From: Micromonospora coriariae
Lineage (GTDB): Bacteria > Actinomycetota > Actinomycetes > Mycobacteriales > Micromonosporaceae
Direction of reading: 5' to 3'
DNA length: 64,000 nucleotides
Assembly: GCF_900091455.1 (NCBI RefSeq)
Contig: NZ_LT607412.1
Span: forward strand, 2,666,001-2,730,000
Part shown: one piece after another, positions 51,480 through 59,654 of the stretch
Layout: each line of letters opens with the position of its first letter
Position numbering within the stretch: position 1 is the stretch's first letter
Notes under the pieces: generated by a model
What the model was told of the DNA's origin: nothing
Databases searched by the model: none
What the model saw: only the letters and a program-made list of their open reading frames with translations
Program-made: the position numbers and the translations under genes

Positions 51480-52784
51480 GTGCATGACGACGGCAGGTAC
51501 GACGATCCACGCGTGACCGGGTCAACCAGCGACCCTGTTTCACGTGAAACCGACTACCCAAGCTGGTCGCCCGGCGCTTCCGGGCCTTCGCCCCGACCGG
51601 CGGACAACGATCCGCTGGTGTCGCGCGACGAGCCCGCGGGCCAGCCGACCGGACCCGACACCACGGAACCGGCGGCTGTCCGTCGGGCACCGGATGCGGT
51701 GAGCCGGCCGGCCAACGCCGCCGACGTACGGCCGACCTCGGGTCGGCGGAACACCGTCGCGGCGGTCCGCTTCGAGCCGGCGGTTCCGCACCAACCCACC
51801 GCCGCGGCGGCTCAGGACGCGGCGCCCGTGGTCGCTTCAACGGAATCGTTGACCGCGGTATCGGCCGACCCCACGTACGTTTCACGTGAAACCCCGACGC
51901 GCGAAGAGGATGACCCACCGTTGGCTATGGAGGCGATGCGCGCCGTGCAGATCCTGAATCCCAGTGGCGAGGTGACCATGCCTCGGCCGGACCGGACACG
52001 GGTCATGTGCGTCGCGAACCAGAAGGGCGGCGTGGGTAAGACCACGACCACGGTCAACCTTGCGGTGGCGCTCGCCCTGCACGGCAACCGGGTGCTCGTG
52101 GTGGACCTCGACCCCCAGGGCAACGCCTCGACCGGCCTCAACGTCCCGCACCACACCGGCATACCCGACGTGTACGACTGCCTGATCAACAGCGTGCCGT
52201 TGGCCGAGGTGGCGCAGGCGGTCGAGGGCATCCCCAACCTGTGGTGCGTACCCGCGACGATCGACCTGGCCGGCGCGGAGATCGAGCTGGTGTCGGTGGT
52301 GGCGCGGGAGTCGCGCCTCGACCGGGCCATTGCCGCCTACCCGGGGCAGTTCGACTACGTCTTCATCGACTGCCCGCCCTCGCTCGGCCTGCTCACGGTC
52401 AACGCCCTGGTCGCCGCGCAGGAGGTGCTGATCCCGATCCAGTGCGAGTACTACGCGCTGGAGGGGCTCAACCAGCTGATCAACAACATCAACCTGGTGC
52501 GGCAACACCTGAACCCCAAGCTCGACGTCTCGACCATCCTGCTGACCATGTACGACCGCCGTACCCGCCTGGCCGACGCGGTCGAGCAGGACGTCCGGAA
52601 CCACTTCGGCGACAAGGTGCTCCAGGCGGTCATCCCCCGCAACGTCCGGGTCTCCGAGGCGCCCAGCTACGGCCAGTCGGTGATGACCTACGATCCCGGT
52701 TCGCGGGGCGCCACGAGTTACTTCGAGGCTGCCCAGGAGATCGCCGAGCGGGGCGTCAAGGAGCCGGTGGGCCGGAATGCGTAG
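51480..52784 (+). CDS. parA: Chromosome partitioning ATPase ParA
   Basis: A 434-residue Walker-type partition ATPase. The deviant Walker A is KGGVGKTTTTVN at about residues 182-193, preceded by VMCVANQ; the later motifs are VDLDPQGNAS and FIDCPPSLGLLTVNAL. Residues 1-150 are a disordered extension in which two parS palindromes (51537-51550 and 51879-51892) encode VSRET at residues 20-24 and 134-138. GTG 51480 is the start; ATG 51927 (M150) would give the conserved core alone. parB follows by 27 bases. Confidence 0.95.
   Translation: MHDDGRYDDPRVTGSTSDPVSRETDYPSWSPGASGPSPRPADNDPLVSRDEPAGQPTGPDTTEPAAVRRAPDAVSRPANAADVRPTSGRRNTVAAVRFEPAVPHQPTAAAAQDAAPVVASTESLTAVSADPTYVSRETPTREEDDPPLAMEAMRAVQILNPSGEVTMPRPDRTRVMCVANQKGGVGKTTTTVNLAVALALHGNRVLVVDLDPQGNASTGLNVPHHTGIPDVYDCLINSVPLAEVAQAVEGIPNLWCVPATIDLAGAEIELVSVVARESRLDRAIAAYPGQFDYVFIDCPPSLGLLTVNALVAAQEVLIPIQCEYYALEGLNQLINNINLVRQHLNPKLDVSTILLTMYDRRTRLADAVEQDVRNHFGDKVLQAVIPRNVRVSEAPSYGQSVMTYDPGSRGATSYFEAAQEIAERGVKEPVGRNA
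51537..51550. other. parS: parS site 1, inside parA
   Basis: Perfect 14-base palindrome GTTTCACGTGAAAC, identical to the bacterial ParB-binding core. It codes for VSRET in ParA residues 20-24. Confidence 0.93.
51879..51892. other. parS: parS site 2, inside parA
   Basis: Perfect GTTTCACGTGAAAC, coding VSRET at ParA residues 134-138, in the same frame as site 1. Confidence 0.93.
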
Positions 52785-52811
52785 TGCGGACGATTCGCTG
52801 GGAGGCGTGGC

Positions 52812-53825
52812 ATGAAGAACCGTCCTCGGGGCGGTCTGGGTCGGGGCCTGGGGGCGCTCATCCCGACCGGGCCGGCGCCGGGTGCAGCGGGCACCCTGAC
52901 GGCCGAGCCGGAGAACGGGCACGTGCAGGATGAGTCCGTCGCGGCCGTGTCGGCGGCGCCCGCCGGTCCGCCGGCCCGCGAGTCGGAGCCGACGCTCAGC
53001 CCCGTGCCAGGCGCCCGATTCGCCGAGATCCCGGTCGACGCGATCGTGCCGAACCCGAAGCAGCCCCGCCAGGTCTTCGACGAGGAGGCGCTGGAGGAGC
53101 TGAAGACCTCCATCCAGGAAGTCGGCTTCCTCCAGCCCATCGTCGTCCGCCAGCTCGACGACGAGAAGTACGAGCTGGTGATGGGCGAGCGGCGGTGGCG
53201 GGCCGCCCAGGCGGTGGGGCGGGAGAGCATCCCGGCAATCGTTCGGGACACCCGCGACGACGCCATGCTCCGGGACGCGCTACTGGAGAACATCCACCGG
53301 GCCAACCTGAACCCGCTGGAAGAGGCCGCCGCGTACCAGCAGCTGCTGGAGGAGTTCGGCGCCACCCACGAGGAGTTGGCCCGCCGCATCGGTCGGAGCC
53401 GACCGCAGATCTCCAACACCATCCGGCTGCTGAACCTGCCGGCGCAGGTGCAGCGCCGAGTGGCTGCGGGGATCCTGTCGGCCGGCCACGCCCGCGCCCT
53501 GCTGAGCCTCGACGAGTCGGAGGCGCAGGAGCAGCTGGCGCTGCGGATCGTGGCCGAAGGGCTGTCGGTCCGTGCGACCGAGGAGATCGTGGCCCTGACG
53601 CTGAACGACGGGCCGTCGAAGGGTCAGGCCGCGAAGCGGCGACCGAAGCCGCACGCGCCCGCCCTGAACGACCTCGCCGATCGGCTGTCGGATCGGTTCG
53701 ACACCCGGGTGAAGGTCGACATCGGCAGGAGCAAGGGCAAGATCACTATCGAGTTCGCGACCGTGGACGACCTGGAGCGGATCGTCGGCATCATCGGAGT
53801 GCAACAGGAGGAGGCCGGGGACTGA
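52812..53825 (+). CDS. parB: Chromosome partitioning protein ParB
   Basis: A 337-residue CTP-dependent clamp that loads at parS. The N-terminal [12 protein letters not shown] is the ParA-interacting box. The CTP-binding and core motifs are [19 protein letters not shown] and [18 protein letters not shown], followed by the parS-reading helix-turn-helix ([20 protein letters not shown]) and a C-terminal dimerisation domain. ATG 52812 follows GGAGG. Confidence 0.97.
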   Translation: MKNRPRGGLGRGLGALIPTGPAPGAAGTLTAEPENGHVQDESVAAVSAAPAGPPARESEPTLSPVPGARFAEIPVDAIVPNPKQPRQVFDEEALEELKTSIQEVGFLQPIVVRQLDDEKYELVMGERRWRAAQAVGRESIPAIVRDTRDDAMLRDALLENIHRANLNPLEEAAAYQQLLEEFGATHEELARRIGRSRPQISNTIRLLNLPAQVQRRVAAGILSAGHARALLSLDESEAQEQLALRIVAEGLSVRATEEIVALTLNDGPSKGQAAKRRPKPHAPALNDLADRLSDRFDTRVKVDIGRSKGKITIEFATVDDLERIVGIIGVQQEEAGD

Positions 53826-53863
53826 CCTCCCCGTTCGCCTGCGGCCGCGCTTCCCTCGGGATA

Positions 53864-53888
53864 CGCGGCCGTTCTGCATCCGGCCGCG
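53864..53888 (+). terminator. Hairpin after parB
   Basis: An 8-base-pair stem CGCGGCCG / CGGCCGCG with a 9-base loop, 38 bases after the parB stop and 4 bases before parS site 3. It probably ends parAB transcription; no U-tract follows. Confidence 0.5.
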
Positions 53889-53891
53889 CTG

Positions 53892-53905
53892 GTTTCACGT
53901 GAAAC
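53892..53905. other. parS: parS site 3
   Basis: Perfect GTTTCACGTGAAAC, 66 bases after the parB stop. Confidence 0.93.
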
Positions 53906-53973
53906 GGGCGAGCTCTGGCACCGGGGTGCCGCCCTTACACGTCGCGTCCATCGCGCCCTGTCGAACTGCCGTC

Positions 53974-53987
53974 GTTTCACGTGAAAC
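53974..53987. other. parS: parS site 4
   Basis: Perfect GTTTCACGTGAAAC followed by AG, 82 bases after site 3. Confidence 0.93.
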
Positions 53988-54278
53988 AGTGCGGCGCACG
54001 TGTGGTCGACGCGGCTCGGCCGGGGGCTGGCGACGAGTGCCCTCGTGCGCCCGCTCAGCGGCCCGCTGCGCCGTCGTACGCCTCCCGTGGTGGCTCGGGC
54101 CGGGCGGCCTATTCTCCGAGCCCTGGCGGTGCTCCGCGCGGATCGAGGTCTCCTCGACCGACGCGTGCCGGCCGTGCCTAAGCGGCGGTCGGGGCGGGCG
54201 GCTTGTGCGCTATGCGTCGGGTACCGCTCGCCGCGTCCGTGTCTCCGCGCTCCGCACGGTGGGTCGGTGGGTCCGGCG

Positions 54279-54350
54279 GTCCGCGCTTCGCGTTCGGTCC
54301 GCGCTTCGCGTTCGGTCCGCGCTTCGCGTTCGGTCCGCGCTTCGCGCCCC
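54279..54350. repeat. 18-base tandem repeat, four units
   Basis: The unit GGTCCGCGCTTCGCGTTC occurs at 54279-54296, 54297-54314, 54315-54332 and, with changed last bases, 54333-54350. The length is a multiple of three, so all frames stay open, but no protein family is seen. The unit contains the inverted element GCGCTTCGCG. Confidence 0.85.
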
Positions 54351-54978
54351 GTCTCCGTCTAGCGTCTGTGCGCCCGCGATCCCGCCTCGGTGTCGGGGCC
54401 CGGACTGCTGCGAGTCGGTCCGGGTCATCCAATGCCCCAGCCACCTGCCAGACCCACCTTGCACCTTGCCCATTGCTGCGCGCCGTCCCACACCCACTCC
54501 GCCCCTAACGCCAATGCGTCAGGCCAAGATCCGGACAACTTCAGGGATCTAGCTGCCTCCAGCGCTCGCGAGGCGACTACATCCCGGAAACTGCTGCCTC
54601 GACAGCCGGCGGGGAGCGGCGAGGTGCCCGATGGCACCGAGGCGTGGCCGGCGGGCAGGGAGCTGCGGGAGGCGGGCAGCGGGCAGCGCGTGAAGCCGCC
54701 TCGGCACGCCCGACGCATGGCGCTGACCGCCGATCACACCAGCGTCTGAGGACCCTGGCTCATGCGAGTCGGGTCATCCGAGCCGACCGCGGAGGGCCCA
54801 ACCACTTCGCCGCCCAATCCGCCGCCCAGCCCGCCGGCGCGGCTTCGAGGTCGGCCTAGCGGCGGGTAGTCCCGCCGTGCCGTCGAGCCTGGGCGCCGTA
54901 CTGACGAGTCGACGTCGGCGCCGGCGTCGTCGGCGGGGTGCGAGCGGGTTCGCGGCCAACGAACGACCAACCAAAAAG

Positions 54979-55000
54979 TTATCCACACCGGTTGTCCACA
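54979..55000. promoter_or_regulatory. Pair of DnaA boxes beside parS site 5
   Basis: TTATCCACA (54979-54987) and TTGTCCACA (54992-55000) are exact DnaA boxes, 4 bases apart and 11 bases from parS site 5. They lie about 10 kb from oriC. A role in DnaA titration or cross-talk with ParB is conceivable. Confidence 0.75.
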
Positions 55001-55010
55001 GGCACCCCCT

Positions 55011-55024
55011 GTTTCACGTGAAAC
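55011..55024. other. parS: parS site 5
   Basis: Perfect GTTTCACGTGAAAC flanked by T and A, giving the full 16-base parS consensus. Confidence 0.95.
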
Positions 55025-55133
55025 ACCGCGTGGGAGCGGGTGCCAGCCTGTGGATGACGGCCCGTGTTCACGATCTCGGCAGCCTGTGGATATCCCCTCG
55101 CCGGCGCTTTGGTGATCCGAACATCGATCGACG

Positions 55134-56171
55134 ATGAGCGCTGATCGGGTGGACCAGGGAGGGGTCAAACTGGTAGGGACAGCGGTGTCAGACTCGGTTA
55201 GGGTCAGCGTCGTGCACGACACCCCTCCCTCAGTCCCGGACTTCACCCAGTGGCCCTCGTTTCCCTTCGAGGGCGACCTCCGTGTAAAGCAGCTCGACGA
55301 TCCGGTCCCGGTCGAACCGCCACGCAAGGGCGAGGGCCTCCGGGAATGCACGGCCTGCAACGCTCCTGACGACGCCTACATCTGGGTGGGAGAGCGGTGG
55401 CGGGTACGCGCCATGGACCGGCCCACCGGCCTGCCCATGGTGCTCATCCTGGAATCGCGGACCCACCTCGACCTGGGCGACCTGCCGAACCTGCTCGCCG
55501 CCGAGCTGGGCGTGATGACCGTCCGTCTGGAGCGGGCCATCCGATCCTTGGACGGCGTGGCGCGGGTGCACGTGAACCGGTGGGGCGACGGCTCCGCCCA
55601 TCTGCACATGTGGTTCCTCGCCCGGCCGTACGGGCGGCTTCAGCTGCGGGGCACCTTCCTGTCGCTGTGGGACTCGATCCTGCCGCCGATCTCCGAGGCG
55701 CAGTGGCGGGAGAACCTCGCGCTCGTCGCGGCCTGGCTGGCCGAGTTCGGTGGCCGGCCGCTCGCCGAGCCGCCCCGCATCCAGTGGCAGGCACCGTCCA
55801 GCCTGCTCGCGCAGTCCGCCGCTGCGGACGCCGCCGCGGCAGCGGCGGAGGCGGTTTCGGTCATCGAAGCGGCAGAGGAGATCCCCGAGCCAGCGAACGA
55901 CGCCGACGCCGCCACGGACGACGGCACCGGCACGGACGGCGGCACCGGCACGGACGACGGCACGGACACCGGAACCGTGCCCGGCACCACCGGCGATCCG
56001 GCAACCGGAACCAACGGCACCACCGACCCGACAACCGAATCCGCCAGCGCATCCGCACCCGCTCTGGCGGACACTGCCGGTCCCGGCAGCCGCACCGACA
56101 CGGCCGCTGCGGCTGGCGTCCCACTCATCAGCAACCCCAGCACGTCCGAGGACGCGCCACCCGCCCGCTGA
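55134..56171 (+). CDS. HIT-like protein with long disordered tail
   Basis: A 345-residue protein. Residues about 60-200 hold a HIT-like fold (ECTACNAPDDAYIWVGERW, VLILESRTHLDLGDL) and the His-rich motif GDGSAHLHMWFLARP, which resembles the HxHxH site of nucleotide-binding HIT proteins. Residues after 225 are Ala/Asp/Gly/Thr-rich and disordered (repeats of GTDGGTGTDD). The start is uncertain: ATG 55134 has no clear ribosome site, and GTG 55185 or 55212 are in frame. Substrate unknown. Confidence 0.75.
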   Translation: MSADRVDQGGVKLVGTAVSDSVRVSVVHDTPPSVPDFTQWPSFPFEGDLRVKQLDDPVPVEPPRKGEGLRECTACNAPDDAYIWVGERWRVRAMDRPTGLPMVLILESRTHLDLGDLPNLLAAELGVMTVRLERAIRSLDGVARVHVNRWGDGSAHLHMWFLARPYGRLQLRGTFLSLWDSILPPISEAQWRENLALVAAWLAEFGGRPLAEPPRIQWQAPSSLLAQSAAADAAAAAAEAVSVIEAAEEIPEPANDADAATDDGTGTDGGTGTDDGTDTGTVPGTTGDPATGTNGTTDPTTESASASAPALADTAGPGSRTDTAAAAGVPLISNPSTSEDAPPAR

Positions 56172-56181
56172 CAATCCACAG

Positions 56182-56236
56182 GATCATGAGGTTGGCGGCG
56201 GCAACGGACCGCGCGGCACCCGTCAACCTCATGATC
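56182..56236. terminator. Long-loop inverted repeat between convergent genes
   Basis: A perfect 13-base inverted repeat, GATCATGAGGTTG (56182-56194) with CAACCTCATGATC (56224-56236), encloses a 29-base loop that can itself fold. It lies between the HIT-like gene and the convergent ligase gene and is probably a bidirectional terminator. From memory, GATCATGA-type hairpins recur between genes in related actinomycetes. Confidence 0.6.
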
Positions 56237-56278
56237 GACCGGCCCGGCGGCAACGCGGAGGCGGCGCGGAGGCGCAGG

Positions 56279-56311
56279 GCGCGGGGATGCGGGGATGCGG
56301 GGATGCGGGGT
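56279..56311. repeat. Short GCGGGGAT tandem repeat
   Basis: The 8-base unit GCGGGGAT is repeated three times, with a degenerate fourth copy (GCGGGGTG), about 35 bases before the end of the convergent ligase gene. Simple-sequence slippage is the likely origin. Confidence 0.7.
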
Positions 56312-56344
56312 GCCGCGGGGAAGTTCGGCGCGGCGGCAGGGAGC

Positions 56345-57349
56345 TCAGGACGTGGTGGGGCGGGCGGCGGCCCGGGTGACCAGAGAGCCGAGGAGTCGAC
56401 CGAAGTCCAGGCCGGCAGCCTGCACGGCGAGCGGGAGCAGCGACGTCTCCGTCATGCCGGGTGAGACGTTGACCTCCAGCACGTGCGGCTGACCGGCGGC
56501 GTCGACGATCACGTCGACCCGGGACAGATCACGCAGGCCGAGCGCGGTGTGCGCGGCGAGGGCCACCTCGGCGACCTTGGCGGCTGCCTCCGGCTCCAGC
56601 CGCGCCGGGGCGTGCCACGTGGTACGCCCGGCGGTGTAACGGGCGGCGTAGTCGTAGACCCCGTTACGCGGCACGATCTCCACCGGCGGCAGCGCCTGCG
56701 GTCCGTCGCCGAGGTCGACCACGGAGACCGCCACGTCCATGCCCGGCACGTACCGCTCCACCAGGGCAGTGGAGTCGTACGCGAAGCAACCGACCATCGC
56801 GGCCGGCAGCGACGCGGCGTCCCGGACCACGGCGGCGCCCAGCCCCGACCCGCCCTGCGCCGGCTTGACCATCAGGGGCAGGCCCAGCCGGTCGGCGATC
56901 CGGTCGAGCACGGCCACCGCACCCAGCTCGGAGAAGCGGTCGTGCGGCAGGGCCACCCAGTCCGGAGTCGGAATGCCGGCCTCGCGGAGTACAGCCTTGG
57001 CCGAGGGCTTGTCCCAGGCGAGCCGGGAGGCACGGGCGTCGCAACCGACGTACGGGACGCCGCACAGGTCCAGCACTCCGCGCAGCGAGCCGTCCTCGCC
57101 GGTGGCACCGTGCAGTGCGATGACCACGGCGTCCGGCGGGTCGACGGCGAGCGCCGGCAGCAGGGCCACGTCGGCGTCCCGCAGTTCGGCCTCCACGCCC
57201 ACGGCACGCAGCGCGTCGAGCACCCGGCGACCGGAGCGCAGCGAGACGTCCCGCTCGTAGGAGAGCCCGCCGGCGAGTACCAGCACGCGCAGGTCGGCCG
57301 CGACGGCGGATTTGGTCACGTGGAGGGGCTCGGCAGCGGTCGTACCCAT
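56345..57349 (-). CDS. D-alanine-D-alanine ligase-like ATP-grasp enzyme
   Basis: A 334-residue ATP-grasp ligase. The N-terminal loop is VLVLAGGLSYERDVSLRSG, followed by VVIALHGATGEDGSLRGVL, the Lys-rich loop LMVKPAQGGSGLGAAVV and the metal-binding VLEVNVSPGMTETSLLP. This set fits Ddl, which joins two D-Ala for cell wall synthesis. Key positions differ slightly (EVNVSPG for EVNTLPG), and most actinomycetes have another ddl elsewhere, so a different dipeptide product is possible. Confidence 0.82.
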   Translation of the reverse strand: MGTTAAEPLHVTKSAVAADLRVLVLAGGLSYERDVSLRSGRRVLDALRAVGVEAELRDADVALLPALAVDPPDAVVIALHGATGEDGSLRGVLDLCGVPYVGCDARASRLAWDKPSAKAVLREAGIPTPDWVALPHDRFSELGAVAVLDRIADRLGLPLMVKPAQGGSGLGAAVVRDAASLPAAMVGCFAYDSTALVERYVPGMDVAVSVVDLGDGPQALPPVEIVPRNGVYDYAARYTAGRTTWHAPARLEPEAAAKVAEVALAAHTALGLRDLSRVDVIVDAAGQPHVLEVNVSPGMTETSLLPLAVQAAGLDFGRLLGSLVTRAAARPTTS

Positions 57350-57356
57350 GCCGGCA

Positions 57357-58670
57357 TCATGCCAAGTCGGGTCCCGGCACGTCGGAGCCGGCCTGGCCGC
57401 GTCGCCCGGCTGCGCCACCCACGGCGCCGAAGACCCGGCGCATCGCGATCTCCTGCTCCATCACCCCGGCGAGCCGGCGGACGCCCTCGCGGATCCGCTC
57501 CGGCGGCGGGAAGCTGAAGTTCAGCCGCATGGCGCCGGTGCCGGTGCCGTCGGCGTAGAAGCCGGTGCCGGGCACGTAGGCGACCCGGGCGGCGACCGCG
57601 CGCGGCATCATGGCCTTCGAGTCGAGCCCGTCAGGCAGGGTCGCCCAGACGAAGAGGCCGCCTGCCGGGGTGGTCCAGCTGGTGCCCTCGGGCATCAGGT
57701 CGGCCAGCGCGTCGAGCATGGCGTCCCGGCGCTCCCGGTAGACCTCGCGGTAGACCTTGAGCTGCTGCCGCCAGGGCATGGTGCCCAGGTAGGTGGCGAC
57801 CGCGGCCTGGGCGTAGCCGCTGGGGCAGAGGATCTGCGCCTCGCTGGCGATGACCAGCTTGTCGCGGACCGCGTGTGGCGCCAGGATCCAGCCGACCCGC
57901 AGCCCGGGCGCGAAGGTCTTGGAGAACGTGCTGAGGTAGAACACCCCGTCCCGACGGCGGGCCCGCAACGGTGCCGGCGCCTCGCCCTCGAACCCCAGCT
58001 GGCCGTACGGGTCGTCCTCGACCACGAGCAGGCCCGCGCGCTCGCAGATGTCGAGCACGCGCTCCCGGCGCTCCTCGCTGAGCGTCACGCCTGTCGGGTT
58101 CTGGTAGGTGGGGATGGTGTAGAGGAACTTCACCCGTCGGCCGGCCCGGGCGAGGTCGGCGATGGCCGTCTCCAGCGCCTCCGGGATCAGCCCGTCCGCG
58201 TCCATCGGCACGTGCGCCACCTGAGCCTGGGCGGCCTGGAACACTCCGAGCGCGCCGACGTACGTCGGACCCTCGGCGAGCACCACGTCACCCGGGTCGA
58301 GGAAGAGCCGGGCCACCAGGTCCAGCGCCTGCTGCCCGCCCACGGTGACCACCACGTCCTCCGGGGAGGCGCCACAGCCGGCGTCGATCCCGGAGAGCGC
58401 CATCACCTCGCAGATCCGTTCGCGCAGCTCGAGGGTGCCCTGGCCGATGCCGTACTGGAGGGTGGTCTCACCGTGTTCGGAGCCGAGCCGGCCGAGCATC
58501 TCGCCGACCGCGTCGAGCGGCAGGGCGGCGATGTACGGCGCCCCACCGGCGAGCGAGACGACCTCCGGCCGGCTGGCCACCGCGAAGAGTGCTCGGATCT
58601 CGGAGGCGGTCATCCCGCGCACCCGCCGGGCGTACCGGTCGGTGTAGTCGTCGAGCGTCGTGCCGGTCAT
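57357..58670 (-). CDS. PLP-dependent aminotransferase (class I)
   Basis: A 437-residue fold-type I aminotransferase. The PLP Lys is in YLSTFSKTFAPGLRVGW; the substrate motifs are SLAGGAPYIAALPLD, YTIPTYQNPTGVTLS and VEDDPYGQL. The pattern is that of 2-aminoadipate/kynurenine-type and MocR-related enzymes. ATG 58670 has GAGGTGAGG upstream. It is 7 bases before the ligase gene, so the two form an operon (amino acid supply to a ligase is an idea only). Confidence 0.92.
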   Translation of the reverse strand: MTGTTLDDYTDRYARRVRGMTASEIRALFAVASRPEVVSLAGGAPYIAALPLDAVGEMLGRLGSEHGETTLQYGIGQGTLELRERICEVMALSGIDAGCGASPEDVVVTVGGQQALDLVARLFLDPGDVVLAEGPTYVGALGVFQAAQAQVAHVPMDADGLIPEALETAIADLARAGRRVKFLYTIPTYQNPTGVTLSEERRERVLDICERAGLLVVEDDPYGQLGFEGEAPAPLRARRRDGVFYLSTFSKTFAPGLRVGWILAPHAVRDKLVIASEAQILCPSGYAQAAVATYLGTMPWRQQLKVYREVYRERRDAMLDALADLMPEGTSWTTPAGGLFVWATLPDGLDSKAMMPRAVAARVAYVPGTGFYADGTGTGAMRLNFSFPPPERIREGVRRLAGVMEQEIAMRRVFGAVGGAAGRRGQAGSDVPGPDLA

Positions 58671-58964
58671 GACCTCACCTCGATCGCTGCTCGGGTGGCT
58701 CCCCCCGGGTACCCCGGACGCTGGCGACCATGGCGGCGGGGACACCGATTGTCGATCCTAGTCCGCCGCAGCCAGGGTGCCGGCCTGCTGCGCCGCACCG
58801 TCCACATCCCGGACCGGTCCCCGGTGTCCCCCGGTGCGGTGAGCATCTGCGCGTCCCCTCCCGTACCGTCGATCGGCGGCGTACGATCGCTCGTCGGGGG
58901 CAGGAAGGCGGCGCTGTCGTTCCGTGCCGGTCTCACCACCGAGCCTATTGTGGGGATGCGCCAT

Positions 58965-59630
58965 ATGTCGCGACGTCTGGTCAGCCTGACCCTCGACACG
59001 TTGGAAGACCTTCCTCGCCCATGCCGACAGTGCGTCTACTGGGAGTTGGACCCGGTCTCCGCCGACCGGGCCTGCGCCGCAGGCGATCCGGGCCTGGAGA
59101 AGGAGGCGTGGGTCTCCCAGACGCTGCTGGAGTGGGGCTCGTGCGGCAAGCTCGCGTACGTCGACGGCATGCCGGCCGGCTTCGTGATGTACGCCCCGCC
59201 CGCCTACGTCCCCCGCTCGATGGCTTTCCCCACCTCGCCGGTCTCCGCCGACGCGGCGCTGTTGATGACCGCCAACGTGGTCGCCGCGTTCGCCGGCGGC
59301 GGGTTGGGCCGGATGCTTGTGCAGGGCGTCGCCCGGGACCTGACCAAGCGGGGGATCAAGGCGATCGAGGCGTTCGGCGACGCCAAGTTCGGCGACGCCG
59401 ACGACCCGGTGGGTGGCTGCGTCGCACCGGCCGATTTCTTCCTCTCCGTCGGGTTCAAGACGGTCCGTCCGCATCCGCGGTTTCCCCGCCTGCGGCTGGA
59501 GCTGCGCACAGCGCTGAGCTGGAAGTCCGACGTCGAGTACGCGCTGGAGAAGCTGCTCGGCTCGATGAGCCCGGAAACCCTGCTCCGCCCGGTCCGCCCC
59601 GCCCCGGCAACCCGCTCCGCCGGCGGCTGA
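58965..59630 (+). CDS. GNAT family acetyltransferase
   Basis: A 221-residue GNAT protein. It begins MSRRLVSLTLDTLEDLPRPC with a short Cys-containing segment (PCRQCVYWEL), then the CoA loop GGGLGRMLVQGVARDLTKRG and the final FFLSVGFKTVRPHPRFPRL. ATG 58965 is preferred over ATG 58956. In actinobacteria this gene sits between the aminotransferase and the CwlM-like amidase. Substrate unknown. Confidence 0.87.
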   Translation: MSRRLVSLTLDTLEDLPRPCRQCVYWELDPVSADRACAAGDPGLEKEAWVSQTLLEWGSCGKLAYVDGMPAGFVMYAPPAYVPRSMAFPTSPVSADAALLMTANVVAAFAGGGLGRMLVQGVARDLTKRGIKAIEAFGDAKFGDADDPVGGCVAPADFFLSVGFKTVRPHPRFPRLRLELRTALSWKSDVEYALEKLLGSMSPETLLRPVRPAPATRSAGG

Positions 59631-59654
59631 GCGGACGACGCCAAGCGCCCCGGC

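Larger units (their letters stand above)
53826..55133. other. 1.3-kb gene-free region after parB with parS sites
   Basis: No supportable gene on either strand. It contains a parB-end hairpin (53864-53888), three perfect parS sites (53892, 53974, 55011), an 18-base tandem repeat (54279-54350), two exact DnaA boxes (54979 and 54992) and two weaker ones (55049, 55085). Long open frames across 54.0-54.5 kb come only from the base composition and the tandem repeat. Confidence 0.6.

Noticed and set aside
49261..51918. 885-codon minus-strand frame antisense to yidC, jag, rsmG and parA
   Set aside because: Four well-supported genes lie on the plus strand here. The frame is Arg/Ser/Pro-rich and reflects codon-position GC bias.
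54279..54350. 18-base tandem repeat considered as a CRISPR array
   Set aside because: Units are directly adjacent with no spacers, and no cas genes are present.
54178..54552. Open frames across the 18-base tandem repeat, read as repeated FAFGPR or VRASRS peptides
   Set aside because: All frames are open because the unit length is a multiple of three; no start with ribosome site and no domain. Better described as a DNA repeat.
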